Of a DNA stretch of 63,312 nucleotides, positions 44,084-52,101 are shown piece after piece. Below the pieces are notes generated by a model. The model worked only from the letters and a program-made list of their open reading frames with translations. It made no database searches and had not been told where the DNA came from. Source of the stretch: an uncultured Ruminococcus sp. (GTDB lineage Bacteria > Bacillota > Clostridia > Oscillospirales > Ruminococcaceae); contig CANQVK010000017.1 of assembly GCA_947627275.1 (NCBI GenBank), positions 1 through 63,312 on the forward strand, read 5' to 3'. Position 1 is the stretch's first letter. Every line of letters begins with the position of its first letter. A program made the position numbers and the translations under genes.

Positions 44084-44402
44084 TATTTTCGCCTCCTAAG
44101 GATATTTTTGGGGACGGTTGTAAGGGTGTGCACACGCCGCCGCGTGTTCCGCACTTCGTCTGACAAAAAAACTCGAAAATTTTGATATTTTCGAGCAGAC
44201 ATAGTGACTTTGGACACAAAAAGAGCTTATAAGCACACTCGCAAGCTGTGCCGTAAGCGTTTTACACATACTGTGTCCTTTATCCCTTTTCGCCCGGTTT
44301 AGAATCGGACATACTCCACGGAAATTACCTGCCACACCGGCAGCAACCTTCCGCTTCCTCGCATATCTTCTTGGCAAAGCGTGTTTTCACGCTAAACTCA
44401 AC
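44084..44402 (-). promoter_or_regulatory. Leader of the S10 operon
   Basis: About 320 bases between the predicted start point and rpsJ. The minus-strand RNA contains a stretch GCGGAAGGTTGCTGCC reminiscent of rpsJ leaders in other Firmicutes (recalled, not searched), several pairing segments, and a strong intrinsic terminator at 44164-44195. No convincing gene is in it: a 93-codon frame there has no recognisable features. Confidence 0.6.
44164..44195 (-). terminator. Attenuator in the S10 operon leader
   Basis: Minus strand stem CTCGAAAAT/ATTTTCGAG with a 6-base loop followed by TTTTTTT. It lies between the promoter at 44410 and rpsJ, with no promoter after it, so readthrough must be regulated or partial. 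Confidence 0.8.
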
Positions 44403-44409
44403 GTAATTA

Positions 44410-44438
44410 ATTATACCACATTTATTATAATAATGCAA
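44410..44438 (-). promoter_or_regulatory. Promoter of the S10-spc-alpha superoperon
   Basis: Minus strand TTGCAT (44433-44438), 17 bases, TATAAT (44410-44415). Confidence 0.75.
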
Positions 44439-44511
44439 GCTTTACCAAAAATTCGGTCGTAGAACTTTAACGCAAATTTCACAAATTTTATGTGCATTTT
44501 AACAACAAGCA

Positions 44512-44541
44512 AAAAGCACGGCATTATTCCGCCGTGCTTTT
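44512..44541 (-). terminator. Terminator of the M23 peptidase gene
   Basis: Stem AAAAGCACGGC/GCCGTGCTTTT, 45 bases after the stop codon; A- and T-runs on both sides allow bidirectional action. A second small hairpin TGACACG/CGTGTCA is at 44553-44572. Confidence 0.8.
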
Positions 44542-44586
44542 GATTTGTCGTGACACGGAGCAGCGTGTCAGTTAGAAAGCGCTAAG

Positions 44587-46302
44587 TTACTCCTCGTCTT
44601 CTTTATAGATCGCATCGAGAGTGTTCATAAATGCCGTAGGGTCGAGGCAGATACCCTGATAGCGCACCTCAAAATGACAATGAGGTCCTGTTGAATTTCC
44701 CGTACTGCCAACAAATCCGATAAGCTGCCCCTTGGTCACATACTGTCCTTCAAGGGCATAGACCATTACCATATGCGCATAGACCGTTGCGTAGCCGTCG
44801 GGATGCTCTATCATAACAACGTTGCCGTAGCCGCCCGAGTTCCAGCCCGCAGATACGACCTCGCCCTCCTCGGCGGCATATATCTCCGTTCCCTCGGGAG
44901 CGGCTATATCAAGCCCCTTATGGTTTCGGTCGCTGATGAACGGGTCGCTTATCCAGCCGCCGTTTACCGGCCATCCCATCTGTCCCGAGCCCGCAAGCGG
45001 CTGACCGCAGTACACCGTTGCAGGATCGTCGGGCATGGCGGAGTAAGTTCCTATACCGATAGTCTCAACCACTGGAGCTTTCGTTATAACGCTGCTCAGC
45101 ACCTTTCGGGACTGCTCGATGCCGTCGATGTAGGTCACTTCAAGATTGCTGACCTTTTCCCCTCGCTCGCCCTTTACAAGCAGCGCACGAATACCCACGT
45201 TCAGCGCGCTTGTCTCGACCTCGATAGTCTCGTAGTCAAGGAATGTAAGCGTTTCAAGCTCTCTTGTGTACTGAACGGGCAGGTATCGTTCTGTCTGTGT
45301 GACGCTGAGCATCTGCCCCTCTTTAAGTCCTTCTTCCGCTTTGGGGTTGAGCTTGTTGAAGTCATCGACCTTCATGCCGAATTTCTGAATTATATCGAGA
45401 ACCGTATCCCCTGCCTTTACAACATAGACTTTGCTTTTTTCCGTGGTGGAAGTGAGCAGTTCTATGGTTTCCTGTTCGTCCCTGAGACTGTCGAGCAGAT
45501 AAATGCCCTTTGTATATTCGATTTTGTCCGCATAGGAAAGCTCTTTGACGATACCGTCCGTCTTGTAATCGAGCAGGTTCTTGTCAAGAGCGTCCTGAAC
45601 CGGTCTATGGTCTTTGACAGCTCCGATAAACTCGCCGTCTATATAAATCCCGTAAGCTTCCGTAAGCTCCTCGTCAGAGGCTTCGAGCATTTCGTCCGCA
45701 AGCTGTGCCGCGCTCATGAGCTTATCGCTGTCGGACATTATACGAAGCGAAAATTTCGCCGAAAGGTCTATAGCCTTATCGTCTGCGCCGTAAGAAATAC
45801 GCTGCTGAACGTCCCTCGCCGCCGCTTCAAGTTCGGTTTCGTCCGAAATAACGCCAAGCTCCTTGCCGTTATATTCAACTGCAAGACCGTACTCCAGACT
45901 TGAACCGTAAGCTATGACGCTTATCATAAACACCGCCGATACTATGGGCAGAAGATAGTTGAACGCAGTATACAGCGCTCCTCCCTCGCCGAAAAGAAAA
46001 GAACCGATAAACCTCAATATTGCGTTTATATAAGCTTTTTTGCCCTCTTTTTTCGCATGACGGGCGTTTTTTGCAAGCTCGTTGGAAACCTGCACACGGC
46101 TTCTGTAAGACTCCGTGAAGCTTTTCAGCAGCCACTTCAAGCCTTGTGCAAAAGTACGGAATATTCCGGCTGCTTCTCCTAAAATAAAACCTATCAGCCT
46201 GACAGCCGCAAGAATTACCGCCGCTATCAGCTTGAAGGTGCAAAGTCCGCCCCTGACAAGCAGTCCGACTGCAAAATCGACTGTTTTTCTCAGAAAATTC
46301 AA
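44587..46302 (-). CDS. Membrane-anchored M23 peptidase with LysM and G5 domains, 571 aa
   Basis: A cell-wall hydrolase. The N terminus has hydrophobic segments (about 10-50 and 110-135), so it is a membrane protein facing out. Domains in order: a variable region, LysM (about 295-340, YVVKAGDTVLDIIQKFGM), G5 (about 350-430) and a LytM/M23 zinc peptidase (about 450-560) with the ligands in HKGLDIA and HCHFEVR and the supporting His in YAHMVMV. All zinc ligands are intact, so an active endopeptidase is likely. Regulators are not evident. In spore formers such proteins act in septal or engulfment wall remodelling, but the role here is not fixed. Confidence 0.92.
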   Translation of the reverse strand: MNFLRKTVDFAVGLLVRGGLCTFKLIAAVILAAVRLIGFILGEAAGIFRTFAQGLKWLLKSFTESYRSRVQVSNELAKNARHAKKEGKKAYINAILRFIGSFLFGEGGALYTAFNYLLPIVSAVFMISVIAYGSSLEYGLAVEYNGKELGVISDETELEAAARDVQQRISYGADDKAIDLSAKFSLRIMSDSDKLMSAAQLADEMLEASDEELTEAYGIYIDGEFIGAVKDHRPVQDALDKNLLDYKTDGIVKELSYADKIEYTKGIYLLDSLRDEQETIELLTSTTEKSKVYVVKAGDTVLDIIQKFGMKVDDFNKLNPKAEEGLKEGQMLSVTQTERYLPVQYTRELETLTFLDYETIEVETSALNVGIRALLVKGERGEKVSNLEVTYIDGIEQSRKVLSSVITKAPVVETIGIGTYSAMPDDPATVYCGQPLAGSGQMGWPVNGGWISDPFISDRNHKGLDIAAPEGTEIYAAEEGEVVSAGWNSGGYGNVVMIEHPDGYATVYAHMVMVYALEGQYVTKGQLIGFVGSTGNSTGPHCHFEVRYQGICLDPTAFMNTLDAIYKEDEE

Positions 46303-46357
46303 AACCGCATATCCTCCCTTTCAAGAGTTGATCCGTGATCGACCTATTTTAATGCTA

Positions 46358-46426
46358 TCTGCAACTTTAGCAGGGGGACGCCGTCCCCCTGCACCCCCTG
46401 CCAAAGGGGTGACCCCTTTGGAATCT
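46358..46426. repeat. Partial modular hairpin repeat upstream of the M23 gene
   Basis: Starts CTGCAACTTTAGC, then GCAGGGGGAC/GTCCCCCTGC and CAAAGGGG/CCCCTTTG hairpins and GGAATC. Its last hairpin differs in sequence from CAAAGGGAC/GTCCCTTTG but stays paired. Confidence 0.75.
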
Positions 46427-46433
46427 CTGTTGT

Positions 46434-46508
46434 CGTGAATTGGACTGTGAAAATCCCCGAATTAATACAGTCCTGTTAGTCGCCATGATTTTCACAATCC
46501 AATTCACG
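46434..46508. repeat. 75-bp inverted repeat
   Basis: 22-base arms (46434-46455 and 46487-46508) differ at one position; the left arm begins CGTGAATTGGACTGTGAAAA. The 31-base centre has no gene. It directly follows the partial hairpin repeat. Confidence 0.7.
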
Positions 46509-46582
46509 AGAATAGACACCAAGAGTTACCTCTTAACAGAAAATACAGGAAACAATATCCGCTAAGTTACAGGTAACGCCGA

Positions 46583-47056
46583 TCAAACAGGTCTTTTATA
46601 AGAATAATCCAGCATTTCCGCCGTATAATTTTCAAGGCGTTCAAGCAGCGGAAGAACGTCCCTTTTAGCCGACTCAAGGTCATGCTCGAGGTAGTTTCCG
46701 CACTCTATCTCGCTGTTTCCGGGTATTTCGCCCTCGAAGTCCGCTATATAACGATATGCAGACCTTACAAGAGCTATCGCCTGCTCCCCGGTCATATCGT
46801 CCCGGGTCAGCAGGTAAAAACCCGTTCGGCAGCCCATAGGCCCTACGTACACTATACTGCTGCCAAATTCGCTGTTTCTTGCGTATGTTGCAAAAAGATG
46901 CTCTATGGTATGCAGAGACGGATTTGAAATATATACTCCGCCGTTAGGCTTCACCATTCGGACATCGTAAGTCACAACATCGCCGTCTACCCGTGATATG
47001 TACATGCCGATACCGAATTTCCTGTGGTCAACCTGAAAGCTTGCTATTTTTTTCAT
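46583..47056 (-). CDS. luxS: S-ribosylhomocysteine lyase LuxS, 157 aa
   Basis: Splits S-ribosylhomocysteine to homocysteine and the AI-2 precursor DPD. Metal ligands H49 and H53 in LHTIEHLF and C119 in IECGNY; catalytic C76 in GPMGCRTGF. Full length. Whether it serves signalling or only the methyl cycle cannot be told: no pfs or lsr genes are nearby. It follows the rluD-like gene by 10 bases on the same strand. Confidence 0.97.
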   Translation of the reverse strand: MKKIASFQVDHRKFGIGMYISRVDGDVVTYDVRMVKPNGGVYISNPSLHTIEHLFATYARNSEFGSSIVYVGPMGCRTGFYLLTRDDMTGEQAIALVRSAYRYIADFEGEIPGNSEIECGNYLEHDLESAKRDVLPLLERLENYTAEMLDYSYKRPV

Positions 47057-47066
47057 TTTGTTCTCC

Positions 47067-47909
47067 TTAAAATAATCTTTCTATATCCTTCGGCAGTTCA
47101 GACTGCAACGAAATATCCTCACCCGACAGCGGACAAACAAACCTCATCCTTCCGCAATGAAGCGCATGGCGCGTTATATCCTCCCGAAGTCCGCCGTAAA
47201 GACCGTCCCCTGCAAGAGGGTGACCTATATGACTGAAATGCACTCTTATCTGATGAGTGCGTCCCGTTTCAAGCTCTATTTCCAGCAGGGAGTACTTCCC
47301 GTTCCCAAAGAGCTTTCTGTAATGGGTCACGGCGCGCCGACCGTCCTCACGCACACAGCGCATGATTATGCTGTCCTCCGACCTTGCTATCGGCGCTTCG
47401 ATAGTTCCCGTTTCATCGGTATCCCCATGAACCGCCGCATAATAAAGCTTATGGCAACTCCCCTGTAAAATATTCGCCGAATAAGGGTCTTTCGCAATAA
47501 GGCACAGTCCCGAGGTATCCTTATCAAGGCGGTTTATCGGACGGAAAACAATATCGGGGTAAAGCGCAGCAAAGAGATTCCCCAGCGTATCGTTCCTGTG
47601 TCCTGCGGACGGATGAACGGGCATTCCGGCAGGCTTGTCAAATACTACAGCCGCACCGTTTTCAAAAACTATCGGCGCGTTCAGAGCTGAGTTGGCTTCA
47701 ATAGTCGCATTTTCGGGCTGAGCAAGAGTAATGACGTCCCCCTGCCTTACAACGTCCACGGCTCTTGCCGCAGTACCGTTTATCTTTATGCCGCCCTCAA
47801 TGCTTTTGAGCCTTCTCAGCAATCCGCCTGAGACGCCGCAGCTTCCTCGGAGATAGTTTTTGAGCATTCTCGGCGCATCCGTCTCCGCTATGAAAATAAG
47901 CTCGCTCAT
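47067..47909 (-). CDS. RluD-family pseudouridine synthase, 280 aa
   Basis: Isomerises uridine in rRNA. S4-like N domain (LKSIEGGIKINGTAARAVDVV) then the catalytic domain with RPINRLDKDTSGLCLIA carrying the nucleophilic Asp, and GRTHQIRVHFSHIGHPL. ATG at 47907-47909 is used although it lies 14 bases from AAGGAGG and overlaps the upstream membrane-protein gene by 113 bases. Specific rRNA target unknown. Confidence 0.9.
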   Translation of the reverse strand: MSELIFIAETDAPRMLKNYLRGSCGVSGGLLRRLKSIEGGIKINGTAARAVDVVRQGDVITLAQPENATIEANSALNAPIVFENGAAVVFDKPAGMPVHPSAGHRNDTLGNLFAALYPDIVFRPINRLDKDTSGLCLIAKDPYSANILQGSCHKLYYAAVHGDTDETGTIEAPIARSEDSIIMRCVREDGRRAVTHYRKLFGNGKYSLLEIELETGRTHQIRVHFSHIGHPLAGDGLYGGLREDITRHALHCGRMRFVCPLSGEDISLQSELPKDIERLF

Positions 47910-48672
47910 TGACCGTCTCGTCCTCCTTAAGAAATATAGAGATCCCGACCGCATACGCCGCCGCCCACTCGGGAATGAAATACGGCGCGGCAGCTATTGT
48001 CAGTACCGGCGGCAAATACGCAAATATTAGCGTAAGGGGAAGTCCACGGCGGTCTTTCATGAAACGGAGCGCATAAATTACCGTCCGTACAGCCGAAAGC
48101 TCACGTCGTTCCCACAAAAGAAACGGAACTGCGGTTAGGCTCAGACGAACCGCTCCCCAGAGTATGACAAAGCCTATCCCGACCGCTATAAGATTTGTAG
48201 CGACAATAAGCTCTGCGCTGTCCGCCCCGTCCGAAAGCATACCTATTCCGCATGCCGCCGACAATATACCGGGAAAAAGCGCAGACGCCGCAATAAGTCT
48301 GCCGAAAAGGGTCGCCGTTATCGCTCTGCCTATGAATTTTCCGCTTAAAAGCATGTCCGAAAAAGCAGGCGCCTCCGCTCTGCCCTCGGCAAACATCATA
48401 AGCCGGGCAGCCAATCCGCACCATAACGGCGGTATCACAAGCAAGCGCAGTACCGCAAATATTCCGGATATGACCGCCTGCTCCGCATTCTCGCCTGTAA
48501 ACAGGCTTATCGGCTTTATATTTCCGAAATAAAGCATGAGACAGTACAGTGCGGCTTCGGCTGTGCGGAAAAACAGCTCTGTCCCTACGGGGATCATGCA
48601 GATAAGCAGAAGCTCCCTCCGCCGTCCCTTGACAAGCCGCCTTGAATAACTTAAAAGCTCCCGTTTTTTCAT
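47797..48672 (-). CDS. Multi-pass membrane protein, 291 aa, unrecognised
   Basis: Five to six hydrophobic helices (for example LLLICMIPVGTELFF, FAVLRLLVIPPLWCGLA, LIAASALFPGILSAACGIGML and LPLTLIFAYLPPVLTIAA). The pattern resembles DUF975-type integral proteins, but I cannot name it. The last 38 residues, basic and helix-like, are encoded in the stretch shared with the rluD-like gene in another frame. ATG follows AAGGGGC. Confidence 0.7.
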   Translation of the reverse strand: MKKRELLSYSRRLVKGRRRELLLICMIPVGTELFFRTAEAALYCLMLYFGNIKPISLFTGENAEQAVISGIFAVLRLLVIPPLWCGLAARLMMFAEGRAEAPAFSDMLLSGKFIGRAITATLFGRLIAASALFPGILSAACGIGMLSDGADSAELIVATNLIAVGIGFVILWGAVRLSLTAVPFLLWERRELSAVRTVIYALRFMKDRRGLPLTLIFAYLPPVLTIAAAPYFIPEWAAAYAVGISIFLKEDETVNERAYFHSGDGCAENAQKLSPRKLRRLRRIAEKAQKH

Positions 48673-48739
48673 TATACCAGCCCCTTTCGGTTTTGGTATT
48701 ATTATGATTTTTTTTCGGGAAATTATTCATAAACCTGCT

Positions 48740-49381
48740 TTATTCGTATTGCAGTTCTTCTTCTATTTTGTTATACGGACAATATCCAAGGATCTCAAAC
48801 GCCTGCGAATTAAGCCACATCTGCGCCGTTACCATGAGATCGAAGCCCTCTCCCGGAGCGGCGTTAAGATATTTCGGGTCGTACTTCGGAAGTCCGAAGC
48901 CTGTAAGCAGATCGGATATTATTCCGCCGTGCGTAATAACTGCGCAATGCGTAAGTCCGCTGTTCATCATGTCCATAACGATACTGTGGAACGCCGAAAA
49001 CGTCCGCGCGGTCATTTCCTCAAGGCTCTCTCCTTTCGGCGGTCTTGCGTCCCGTCCGCCGCCGAGCCATGCTTTATAATCCTCGCGTCCGACAAGCTCG
49101 TCTACCGACTTCCCCTCGAATCCGCCGAAATTCAGCTCCCGGAGTCCGTCGACTGTAATCAGCTCCGTTTCGGGGAAAAGTATTTCCGCCGTTTCGGTGC
49201 ATCGTCTGAGCGGCGAGCCGTATACCCTGTGTACCGTAGGATAATCGTACTCGTCCGTTTTCGCCGCAAGCTCCGCCGCACCCTTTGAGGACAGCGGCAT
49301 ATCTGTCGAACCTATATATATGCCCCTCTCGTTGGCTTCTGTAAGACCGTGGCGGATAATACTTATCCTGTAGCCTTTCAT
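48740..49381 (-). CDS. Histidine phosphatase superfamily protein, 213 aa
   Basis: Phosphoglycerate-mutase fold. The catalytic RHG is in ISIIRHGLTEANERGIYIG, the second Arg in YGSPLRRCTETAEIL, Glu in LNFGGFEGKS and the second His in VITHGGIIS. Such proteins act on many phosphomonoesters (alpha-ribazole phosphate in cobalamin synthesis is one). No cobalamin genes are near, so the substrate is open. It precedes the membrane protein gene on the same strand. Confidence 0.88.
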   Translation of the reverse strand: MKGYRISIIRHGLTEANERGIYIGSTDMPLSSKGAAELAAKTDEYDYPTVHRVYGSPLRRCTETAEILFPETELITVDGLRELNFGGFEGKSVDELVGREDYKAWLGGGRDARPPKGESLEEMTARTFSAFHSIVMDMMNSGLTHCAVITHGGIISDLLTGFGLPKYDPKYLNAAPGEGFDLMVTAQMWLNSQAFEILGYCPYNKIEEELQYE

Positions 49382-49469
49382 TTTTTAATTCCCCTTTCAA
49401 TTCTGCAATATGGTTAAATGCGACAAATATTTGCCAAATTTCGACTGAATATTTTATCAATTCTTCCTA

Positions 49470-49498
49470 TTTACATATTATACAATTTGTATTATAAT
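49470..49498 (+). promoter_or_regulatory. Promoter of the XRE regulator at 49561
   Basis: TTTACA (49470-49475), 17 bases, TATAAT (49493-49498). The first palindromic operator occupies the spacer. Confidence 0.7.
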
Positions 49499-49527
49499 AG
49501 AAAGTAGAAAAAATATACAAATTGTAT
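49480..49527. promoter_or_regulatory. Two palindromic operators of the XRE regulator
   Basis: ATACAATTTGTAT (49480-49492) and ATACAAATTGTAT (49515-49527) are 13-base palindromes with an odd centre, 35 bases apart, one within the promoter spacer and one just after the start point. A half site ATACAA follows at 49532. The arrangement fits repression by the adjacent XRE protein. Confidence 0.75.
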
Positions 49528-49560
49528 CTTAATACAATAATTATACAGGAGGACTCCGCC

Positions 49561-50289
49561 ATGAACTCGGATTTCGCACGCATTATCACTCTACAAAGAA
49601 AAGAACGCCATATCAGCCAGAAACAAGCCGCCGCAGACCTCGGTATTTCACAGGCTCTGCTCTCGCACTACGAAAAAGGTATCCGTGAATGCGGTCTTAA
49701 TTTCCTTGTTAAGATCGCCGACTACTACAACGTTTCCTGCGACTATCTTCTCGGACGTACTCCCGAGCCGGAAGGAAAGGTCATAACTATTGAAGATATT
49801 CCCGACGACGACGGAAACAATACCCTGAAAATGCCCTCCCCCGAAATAATAAACTTCAACAGACGTATTATCAACAACTCTATCAGCCTTCTTTTCAGCC
49901 TTGCACAGAAGGCAGGCAGTATAACGCTTATCAAGGAAGTCTCCTCGTACCTCATGCTGTCGGTGTACAAGCTTTTCCGTATAGTGTACAATGCAAATCC
50001 CCATAACGACCAGAAGCTTTTCCGCATTCCGAAGGTCATTGCCAACGACAGCTCAAACGCCATTATCTCCATGAGCGAAGCGGACATCAAGGCGGCTTCA
50101 AGCGGCATCGCACTCGACGGCAACGACTGCGTGGACAACTTCGATACCCTGTACATCACAACGTCTACCCTGCAAAAGGACTACTCGCAGTATTCCTCGT
50201 CACTGCTCAATCTTATCAAGCGCAGCGAAGAAAGCATCGCCCGCACACGAGCCAAATACCACGCCACGGAAAACGACAGGGGATATTGA
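49561..50289 (+). CDS. XRE-family regulator with long C-terminal domain, 242 aa
   Basis: Residues 5-62 form the HTH (IITLQRKERHISQKQAAADLG...SQALLSHYEKG...CDYLLGRT). The rest (about 75-242) is a helical domain I do not recognise, with INNSISLLFSLAQKAGS and several serine-rich stretches. It is preserved, so it may bind a partner or ligand. ATG follows AGGAGG. Palindromes at 49480 and 49515 overlap its promoter, suggesting autorepression. It converges on the 50298 gene with 8 bases between stops. Confidence 0.9.
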   Translation: MNSDFARIITLQRKERHISQKQAAADLGISQALLSHYEKGIRECGLNFLVKIADYYNVSCDYLLGRTPEPEGKVITIEDIPDDDGNNTLKMPSPEIINFNRRIINNSISLLFSLAQKAGSITLIKEVSSYLMLSVYKLFRIVYNANPHNDQKLFRIPKVIANDSSNAIISMSEADIKAASSGIALDGNDCVDNFDTLYITTSTLQKDYSQYSSSLLNLIKRSEESIARTRAKYHATENDRGY

Positions 50290-50297
50290 TTTTTCCC

Positions 50298-50750
50298 TTA
50301 TCTTCTTGCATTTGCCGCACCTGCGCTCGCTTCCAGAGCCTCGAGAACAAGCTTTCTGCTTATCTCAGCAGTTGAAAAAGTCCTGGCGTTCTCGTCAATG
50401 GCGCATACCAACTGAAGTCCCTCGATATTCTCATTGTCCGCTACAGCTCCGAAAAGCGCACGGACGGGAACTTTTACGCATCTTTCGCCGATTTTCTCAG
50501 CAGTCTCCTCATCGGGGAAAACGAGAACGTAATCGGCGTTTTTGCTTTTCAGCAGAGAAAGCTCCGCTTTGCCGTTTTCTGCCGGTACGTCGGCTTCCGC
50601 CGCATAAGCGTACTCATTGTTTATCGCCATAAGTCCGAGTGCAGGGACCGTACCGAAATCAACGGCTTCCTGCGCCCATTTTCCCGGCTCGTTGGCAACC
50701 CTGCTGTAAACTGCGGCAAGCTTCTGCCACTCGGTCATTTTTTCTTTCAT
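50298..50750 (-). CDS. Uncharacterised protein, 150 aa
   Basis: A soluble alpha/beta-looking protein: MTEWQKLAAVYSRVANEPG, then alternating strands (ADYVLVFPDEETAEKIG, VKVPVRALFGAVADN). No signal peptide or known motif. ATG at 50748-50750 follows AAAGGAG; MTEWQ four codons later is an alternative. It lies alone between the XRE gene and a palindromic repeat. Confidence 0.75.
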   Translation of the reverse strand: MKEKMTEWQKLAAVYSRVANEPGKWAQEAVDFGTVPALGLMAINNEYAYAAEADVPAENGKAELSLLKSKNADYVLVFPDEETAEKIGERCVKVPVRALFGAVADNENIEGLQLVCAIDENARTFSTAEISRKLVLEALEASAGAANARR

Positions 50751-50765
50751 AGGTTCGCTCCTTTA

Positions 50766-50923
50766 GGAATCATAAAGAAATAAGTTACACGTTTCTGCTT
50801 GTCTGATTTGCCCTGTGCTGCGTTGCACGACCTTGCAATACGACAAGTATTCCTGCGGTCGTGTGCCTTGCACAGAACAATTCATCCTGCGCATAAACGC
50901 ACAACTTATTCCCTTATGATTCC
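50766..50923. mobile_element. Palindromic MITE-like element, copy B (158 bp)
   Basis: Ends GGAATCATAA(a/g)(a/g)(a/g)AATAAGTT are inverted repeats, and the centre has CACGACC/GGTCGTG and AATAC/GTATT. The left 47 bases match copy A at 25580. The core (GCAGGAATACTTGTCGTAT on the minus strand) resembles that of the nested element at 26078. No reading frame. The remainder of 50924-51035 is AT-rich without a gene. Confidence 0.8.
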
Positions 50924-51039
50924 CTATTTTATATAATCTTTATTATATCATACTTCTTTTTCAATGTCAAACAAAAATCAATTTTAAGTTTAAAATTACT
51001 GTAAATCAAAAATTTGATTTTTACTGCTCACTATAATAT

Positions 51040-51068
51040 GAATAATTTTAAAAAAATAAGGCATAATA
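51040..51068 (+). promoter_or_regulatory. Sigma-G/F-like promoter of spoVAD
   Basis: GAATA (51040-51044), 17 bases, CATAATA (51062-51068). This matches the forespore sigma consensus (-35 G(A/C)ATA, -10 CATnnTA) and no good sigma-A promoter is present. spoVA genes are sigma-G dependent in Bacillus. Confidence 0.65.
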
Positions 51069-51088
51069 CCTCCGAAGGAAGTGATATT

Positions 51089-52099
51089 ATGCCTGAATAT
51101 TTATCCCGCGGAGCTTTTTTATTCAATACTCCGCCGAAAATTGAGAGCTTCGCCGCTGTTGTCGGCGAAAAAGAGGGAAAAGGACCTCTCGGCTCGGAAT
51201 TCGACAAGGTCGTACCCGACAGTCACTACGGTCAGAAAACATGGGAACAAGCCGAAAGCCGCTTTCAGCTTGAAGCCGTGTCTATCGCCGTCCGTAAAGC
51301 CGCTCTTACCAAAGAGGACATCGACGTTATATGCGCAGGCGACCTAATCAACCAATGCACAGGCTCGTCTTACGGTCTGCGGCAGTTGGAAATACCCTTT
51401 TTGGGAATGTACGGCGCATGTTCCACAATGGCTGAAAGTCTCCTTGCAGTCTCTCTCCTTGCTGATTCGGGAGCTGCAAAGCGTACCGCAGCCGTTACAT
51501 CATCGCACTTTTCTACGGCGGAACGGCAGTTCCGCGCGCCCCTTTCCTACGGCGGTCAGCGTACCCCTACCTCTCAATGGACGTGTACAGCCTCGGGAGC
51601 TGTCATTGTTTCCGACAAGTGCGGAAATATTGCCGTTTCAGGCGCATGTATCGGTAAAATAGCAGATATGGGGATCACCGATATTACCAATATGGGCGCT
51701 GCCATGGCTCCTGCCGCTATGGACGTTTTATGCCGATATTTGAATGCGACCGCTACTTCTCCCGATGATTACGACCTCATAGTTACGGGCGATCTGGGTA
51801 CTCTCGGAAGTACGCTTCTCAACGAGCTTATGGAAAAGCAGGGATACGATATTTCCGACAGACACTGTGACTGCGGCGCTATGATATTCGACAACGAAAA
51901 ACAGGATACCCATTGCGGAGGCTCGGGCTGCGGCTGCTCCGCAAGCGTGCTGTGCGGTCATTTCTTGCCGTTACTGGAACGCGGTGAAGCTAAAAGGCTG
52001 ATATTTATCGCAACAGGCGCATTAATGTCCGCCATGTCCGTCCAACAGGGCGAATCTATCCCGACCACTGCGCATTTACTTGAACTCAGGAGGGTCTGA
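51089..52099 (+). CDS. spoVAD: Stage V sporulation protein AD (SpoVAD), 336 aa
   Basis: Thiolase-like protein of the SpoVA channel that moves dipicolinic acid into and out of spores and binds it directly. The sequence has the SpoVAD hallmarks: DKVVPDSHYGQKTWEQAES, GDLINQCTGSSYGLR, MYGACSTMAESLL and SSHFSTAERQFRAPLSYGGQ. ATG at 51089 has GGAAGTG upstream; earlier in-frame starts lie in the promoter region. spoVAEB follows by 2 bases. A spoVAC gene is not found just upstream, unlike the usual order. Confidence 0.95.
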   Translation: MPEYLSRGAFLFNTPPKIESFAAVVGEKEGKGPLGSEFDKVVPDSHYGQKTWEQAESRFQLEAVSIAVRKAALTKEDIDVICAGDLINQCTGSSYGLRQLEIPFLGMYGACSTMAESLLAVSLLADSGAAKRTAAVTSSHFSTAERQFRAPLSYGGQRTPTSQWTCTASGAVIVSDKCGNIAVSGACIGKIADMGITDITNMGAAMAPAAMDVLCRYLNATATSPDDYDLIVTGDLGTLGSTLLNELMEKQGYDISDRHCDCGAMIFDNEKQDTHCGGSGCGCSASVLCGHFLPLLERGEAKRLIFIATGALMSAMSVQQGESIPTTAHLLELRRV

Positions 52100-52101
52100 A
52101 T

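Noticed and set aside
44096..44377. 93-codon minus-strand frame in the S10 leader
   Set aside because: It runs straight through the attenuator hairpin, has odd composition and no recognisable family; it is better read as leader RNA.
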